Part shown: piece by piece, positions 61,135-64,000 of the stretch
Layout of the letters: each line of letters starts with the position of its first letter
Position numbering within the stretch: position 1 is the first letter of the stretch
Notes under the pieces: model-generated
Seen by the model: the letters and a program-made list of their open reading frames with translations, nothing else
What the model was told of the DNA's origin: nothing
The model's database searches: none
Made by a program: the position numbers and the translations under genes
NCBI GenBank assembly: GCA_965222695.1
Contig: OZ244967.1
Location: 5,022,001-5,086,000, forward strand
Source of the DNA: UBA7957 sp965222695
Lineage (GTDB): Bacteria > Pseudomonadota > Gammaproteobacteria > Granulosicoccales > Granulosicoccaceae
Length of the DNA stretch: 64,000 bases
Direction: 5' to 3'

Positions 61135-63285
61135 ATGCTTGTTCGTTTATTACTCCTGTTTTTGTTAAGCAACTCGATTGCTGCGGCGCACACCGTCACG
61201 CTGACTCTGGCGGATTTTGACCAGGCCCTGGATAAGGCGGCTAAGGAAGGCTCCAGTCTGCAACAGCTTTTGCTCCAACAATTTCAGACGGAACTGGACC
61301 GCTTGGATTTAAAATGGGAAAACGGCTCTGTACTGCAGAATGTCACCATAGAGGATCAGCAACTGGATGGCGGCTGCGGTTACGCGGCCGATATGCGGAA
61401 TTTTAAGGGGCTGGTCGCAATAAAAAATTCTTCCTCGGTCGGATTGACCATCACTTCACTTAATGAGCCCTTTGTACTGAATGTCGATGTCTCAGCAGAT
61501 TTTGACGCAGACACACGAATTCGCCAATCCTACGGTATGAGACTGTTCGGTCGTTGTCGCGTCTATGCCCGGGATACGGTAAATGTGGAAATAGACGGGG
61601 AGATGATATTTGGCGTAGAGGTGACATTCACACCCCGGTACTTTCTGCTGGAACAGGGATTACAACTTCGTCCGAAGATCGAAGTACGCACCGAGCTCGG
61701 CAAGTTTGATTTCAAACTGGATGTCAGCGATACACTATTGGACGATCAAATCGAGTCACGCCTTCGAAAAGCTGTCAAAAAGAAGTTTTCAGCGGAAAAA
61801 CTGGCCGACTATGGCCGGAAACTGGAAGACCAGCTTATCGCAGATCTTTACGAGTCCTGGGGAGGCGACAGTCTGATTCTCGCTCTGCCGGAGCTGGAGC
61901 CGCAGCAGCAGGAAAAACTGCTCGCATTGCTGGACATACCGCTGCTGAGTGAGCTGGGAGAAACTCTGATTCGAAATCATTTGCCCGAACTCTTGTATGC
62001 TCTGGTAACGAACAATCATGCCATTTCGACGGAACTCTTTTCATCGGTGGGGATCTGCGAATTACTTCACGGGCAAATGCAGCCCATGCAGCGCAGCCCG
62101 GTATACCAGGCAGACCGGGAAGCCTGTGTTCAAACCGATCAACCGCTACACGGTGAATCCTATTTTGCCGATGCCTCGTGTCAGATCGCTTTCGACTTTT
62201 TGTCGCAAGCTCCGGCAGAGTTTTGTGAAGAGTTGCTTGATCCGTCGACGCTCGGGAATGCAGCCAGGTTGCAAGGAAAGGACAAAGGCTGGGCGTTGTC
62301 GCACGGTGCCTCGATACATTTAGGCGTCAGAAGTATCGCGCAGCGTAAACAACCGTTTATGCAAAGGGTGAATTACCGTCAGGTCGAAACCGCAAACGGT
62401 TTGTGTCAGTTGGAAATGCGCGTATTCAAATCCGATATTGCAGCCAGGGATTTAATCCCGCTGATGTCATTCCATGGCGGCAGCTGGACTTATCGCCGTG
62501 ATGGAGTGTTAGGTCTGGAATCGCAAGTCAGCCACCTGACCGATAAAGGATTTATTGTCTTCGAACCTTTTTATCGTTTAACGGGTTCCAAAGAGGCTAA
62601 CCCTGAATGCTATCAGGCGGGGGGAGAGGATGTACTGAGTGATGCGGAAGCGGCGCTGGACTGGGTAATGGAAAATGCCATTGATTTCGGCGCGAGGCCA
62701 GGGCCGGTCACCGTGAGCGGGCAATCCGCGGGTGCGCATCTGGCAGCATGGCTGGCAGTTCATAGATCCGATCAAATCAGCAAGGGAATGCTGCTCTATC
62801 CACCAACCGATTTCGCTCATTTTATTTCGCAATATCGCCAGGGAAATAAGGATATAAAGACAAGAGGGCTTAATGCCCTCAGCCGATTTATCGGCAAACC
62901 CATCGATCAGATCACTACCGATGATCCCTTGGTCGTACGGGCCAGTTTTCCGCAGATAATCAGCCGACAGCCGGAACTGTATCCTCCCGTTTTTATTATT
63001 CATGGATCAGGAGATACGTTGGTGCCGGTTAGTCAGTCCACCCGTCTGTGTGGCGCCTATAACGGCGATCCTGCCTCTGTCGCAGTTATTGAAGAAGGCG
63101 AAGACAACAGGCAGATTGAGCTTTGCGGCGGGGAAGGTCAGCTCCATATCATCAAGGGAGCAGAGCATGCATTGGACGTCTGTCTGTTCGATGCGTGGTG
63201 TCCGGCCGGCGGCAATGAGGCGCAAAGTGTTACGGCGGATTCTCTTACACAGGCAATTGAATGGTTGACCGGTAACGAACCTTAG
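61135..63285 (+). CDS. Exported alpha/beta hydrolase with large N-terminal domain
   Basis: 716 residues with signal peptide (about 1-19). Residues roughly 20-330 form a region without a motif I know: beta-rich with FVLNVDVSADFDADTRIRQ and FEVTFTPRYFLLEQGL-like strands, then an acidic amphipathic helix region. Residues about 440-716 are an esterase-type alpha/beta hydrolase: oxyanion hole FHGGSW, nucleophile motif VSGQSAGAHLA, acid in GSGDTLVPVS and histidine in GAEHALDVC, so the catalytic triad looks complete. Several cysteines suggest disulfides. The N-terminal part recalls lipid-binding TULIP-like domains, an inference. Confidence 0.7.
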   Translation: MLVRLLLLFLLSNSIAAAHTVTLTLADFDQALDKAAKEGSSLQQLLLQQFQTELDRLDLKWENGSVLQNVTIEDQQLDGGCGYAADMRNFKGLVAIKNSSSVGLTITSLNEPFVLNVDVSADFDADTRIRQSYGMRLFGRCRVYARDTVNVEIDGEMIFGVEVTFTPRYFLLEQGLQLRPKIEVRTELGKFDFKLDVSDTLLDDQIESRLRKAVKKKFSAEKLADYGRKLEDQLIADLYESWGGDSLILALPELEPQQQEKLLALLDIPLLSELGETLIRNHLPELLYALVTNNHAISTELFSSVGICELLHGQMQPMQRSPVYQADREACVQTDQPLHGESYFADASCQIAFDFLSQAPAEFCEELLDPSTLGNAARLQGKDKGWALSHGASIHLGVRSIAQRKQPFMQRVNYRQVETANGLCQLEMRVFKSDIAARDLIPLMSFHGGSWTYRRDGVLGLESQVSHLTDKGFIVFEPFYRLTGSKEANPECYQAGGEDVLSDAEAALDWVMENAIDFGARPGPVTVSGQSAGAHLAAWLAVHRSDQISKGMLLYPPTDFAHFISQYRQGNKDIKTRGLNALSRFIGKPIDQITTDDPLVVRASFPQIISRQPELYPPVFIIHGSGDTLVPVSQSTRLCGAYNGDPASVAVIEEGEDNRQIELCGGEGQLHIIKGAEHALDVCLFDAWCPAGGNEAQSVTADSLTQAIEWLTGNEP

Positions 63286-63301
63286 ACACCCTTTCCACCC
63301 G

Positions 63302-63325
63302 ATCGCGAGGAGGCCTCGCTCCTAC
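63302..63325 (-). repeat. REP palindrome
   Basis: 24 bases that are the exact reverse complement of the REP at 56455-56478 (GTAGGAGCGAGGCC...). Located 16 bases after the hydrolase gene stop, before recQ. Confidence 0.8.
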
Positions 63326-63458
63326 GGAAAGCCGAGGTTGGTCCGTCTGTCTATGTTATAATTTAAACCTTGTTTCGATTCCGACTCATCACCGTAGAAC
63401 ATGTGTTTTAACTCATGACAGCCTTTCGACTATTTCAGCTTTAAGGGAGTAAACTGAA

Positions 63459-64000
63459 ATGCAGGATTCCACCATTGCATCGCAAGCCCGTAGAATTTTA
63501 AATCTGACTTTCGGCTATGACGATTTCCGTCATCAGCAGGCGGATATTGTGCAAACACTGGTGGAAGGCAAAGATGCACTGGTCCTGATGCCCACCGGAG
63601 GCGGAAAGTCTCTCTGCTACCAGATTCCGGCCATGATTCGCGAAGGTGTCGGCATCGTTGTGTCACCACTGATCGCTTTAATGCAGGATCAGGTCGACGC
63701 GCTCAGGCAGCTTGGTGTTCAGGCTGATTTTATTAATTCGACGTTGAATATGGAGCAGCAACAGCACGTCGAGCAAAAAATGCGTAACGGCGATGTCGAT
63801 CTCGTCTATGTCTCGCCCGAACGCTTATTGAGCGAGCACACGTTAAATTTGCTGGATGCTTGTCATATTGCATTGTTCGCCATAGATGAGGCACATTGCG
63901 TGTCTCAATGGGGACATGATTTCCGTAAGGAGTATCAACAGCTTTCGGTTTTGCATCAAAGATATCCCGGTACGCCAAGGATTGCCTTGACCGCCACCGC
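63459..64000 (+). CDS. recQ: ATP-dependent DNA helicase RecQ, 5' part
   Basis: The first 180 residues are in the window, starting at ATG 63459 after AAGGGAG; the rest lies beyond the edge. Superfamily-2 helicase motifs: FRHQQADIVQTL (motif 0), VLMPTGGGKSLCYQIPAM (Walker A), VVSPLIALMQDQVDAL (Ia), VYVSPERLL, FAIDEAHCVSQWGHDFRKEY (motif II, DEAH) and ALTATA (III). 3'-5' helicase in recombination repair. All visible motifs are intact. Confidence 0.95.
   Translation, partial: MQDSTIASQARRILNLTFGYDDFRHQQADIVQTLVEGKDALVLMPTGGGKSLCYQIPAMIREGVGIVVSPLIALMQDQVDALRQLGVQADFINSTLNMEQQQHVEQKMRNGDVDLVYVSPERLLSEHTLNLLDACHIALFAIDEAHCVSQWGHDFRKEYQQLSVLHQRYPGTPRIALTAT

Noticed and set aside
1..64000. Search for tRNA, rRNA and CRISPR arrays
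   Set aside because: No cloverleaf-like intergenic stretch, no rRNA core sequence and no regularly spaced direct repeats were seen in the gaps read by eye.

Overview
The window is a contiguous stretch of chromosome from a non-enteric gammaproteobacterium, probably a free-living, possibly marine heterotroph. The evidence is gene order and gene content: dusB-fis-purH; the block topA-tsaC-hemF; dprA-LysM protein facing def-fmt-rsmB; a DUF4390/NtrYX/TrkAH block; a metal-type HemB lacking zinc cysteines; REP palindromes of the GTAGGAGC type; and a 2-aminoethylphosphonate (AEP)-type catabolic cluster. The species cannot be named from the sequence alone. Base composition looks fairly even, and I see no clear genomic-island boundary.

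Layout. 1-5.7 kb: end of a DUF3426 protein, dusB-fis and purH on +, then a DUF192 lipoprotein, aroE and a BON/OmpA-like protein on -. 5.8-7.4 kb: an IS110-family element of the IS1111 group (5911-7390). It sits exactly inside the terminal repeat of an older IS5-like mini-element, and its right end probably encodes the guide (seeker/bridge) RNA. 7.5-10.4 kb: hemB, an OmpA-family outer membrane protein and a small CPBP-type intramembrane protease. 10.4-19.8 kb, all on -: SGNH-like protein, MBOAT acyltransferase, hemF, tsaC, topA, dprA, LysM protein. 20-31.9 kb on +: def, fmt, rsmB, DUF4390, NtrY-like kinase, NtrX-like regulator with a degenerate AAA+ domain, trkA, trkH, a methyltransferase, a TPR protein and an LpxL-type acyltransferase. 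32-38.2 kb: a small outer membrane protein, a DUF1800/DUF1501 pair, deoC, a thioesterase and a DUF533 protein.

38.4-49 kb is a phosphonate module: ABC importer (binding protein, ATPase, fused double permease), a LysR regulator on -, then phnA (phosphonoacetate hydrolase), phnY (phosphonoacetaldehyde dehydrogenase), a class III PLP enzyme resembling PbfA, and a D-2-hydroxyacid dehydrogenase. The expected AEP transaminase PhnW is not in the window. The class III enzyme may therefore supply phosphonoacetaldehyde from hydroxylated AEP. PhnY would then give phosphonoacetate and PhnA would give acetate plus phosphate.

49-54.7 kb: an AraC-type regulator divergent from an isoquinoline 1-oxidoreductase-like molybdenum hydroxylase (2Fe-2S subunit, Tat-signalled large subunit) with its maturation factors XdhC and a MobA-like nucleotidyltransferase. 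54.7-64 kb: an MscS-like channel, an exported aldo/keto reductase, a membrane protein, and a two-gene DUF1538 membrane system followed by a P-II-like protein and a CBS-domain protein. A 226-bp IS5-type MITE lies between the two gene pairs. The window ends with an exported alpha/beta hydrolase of unusual architecture and the 5' end of recQ. REP palindromes lie at 56.5, 61.0 and 63.3 kb. No rRNA, tRNA or CRISPR array was seen.
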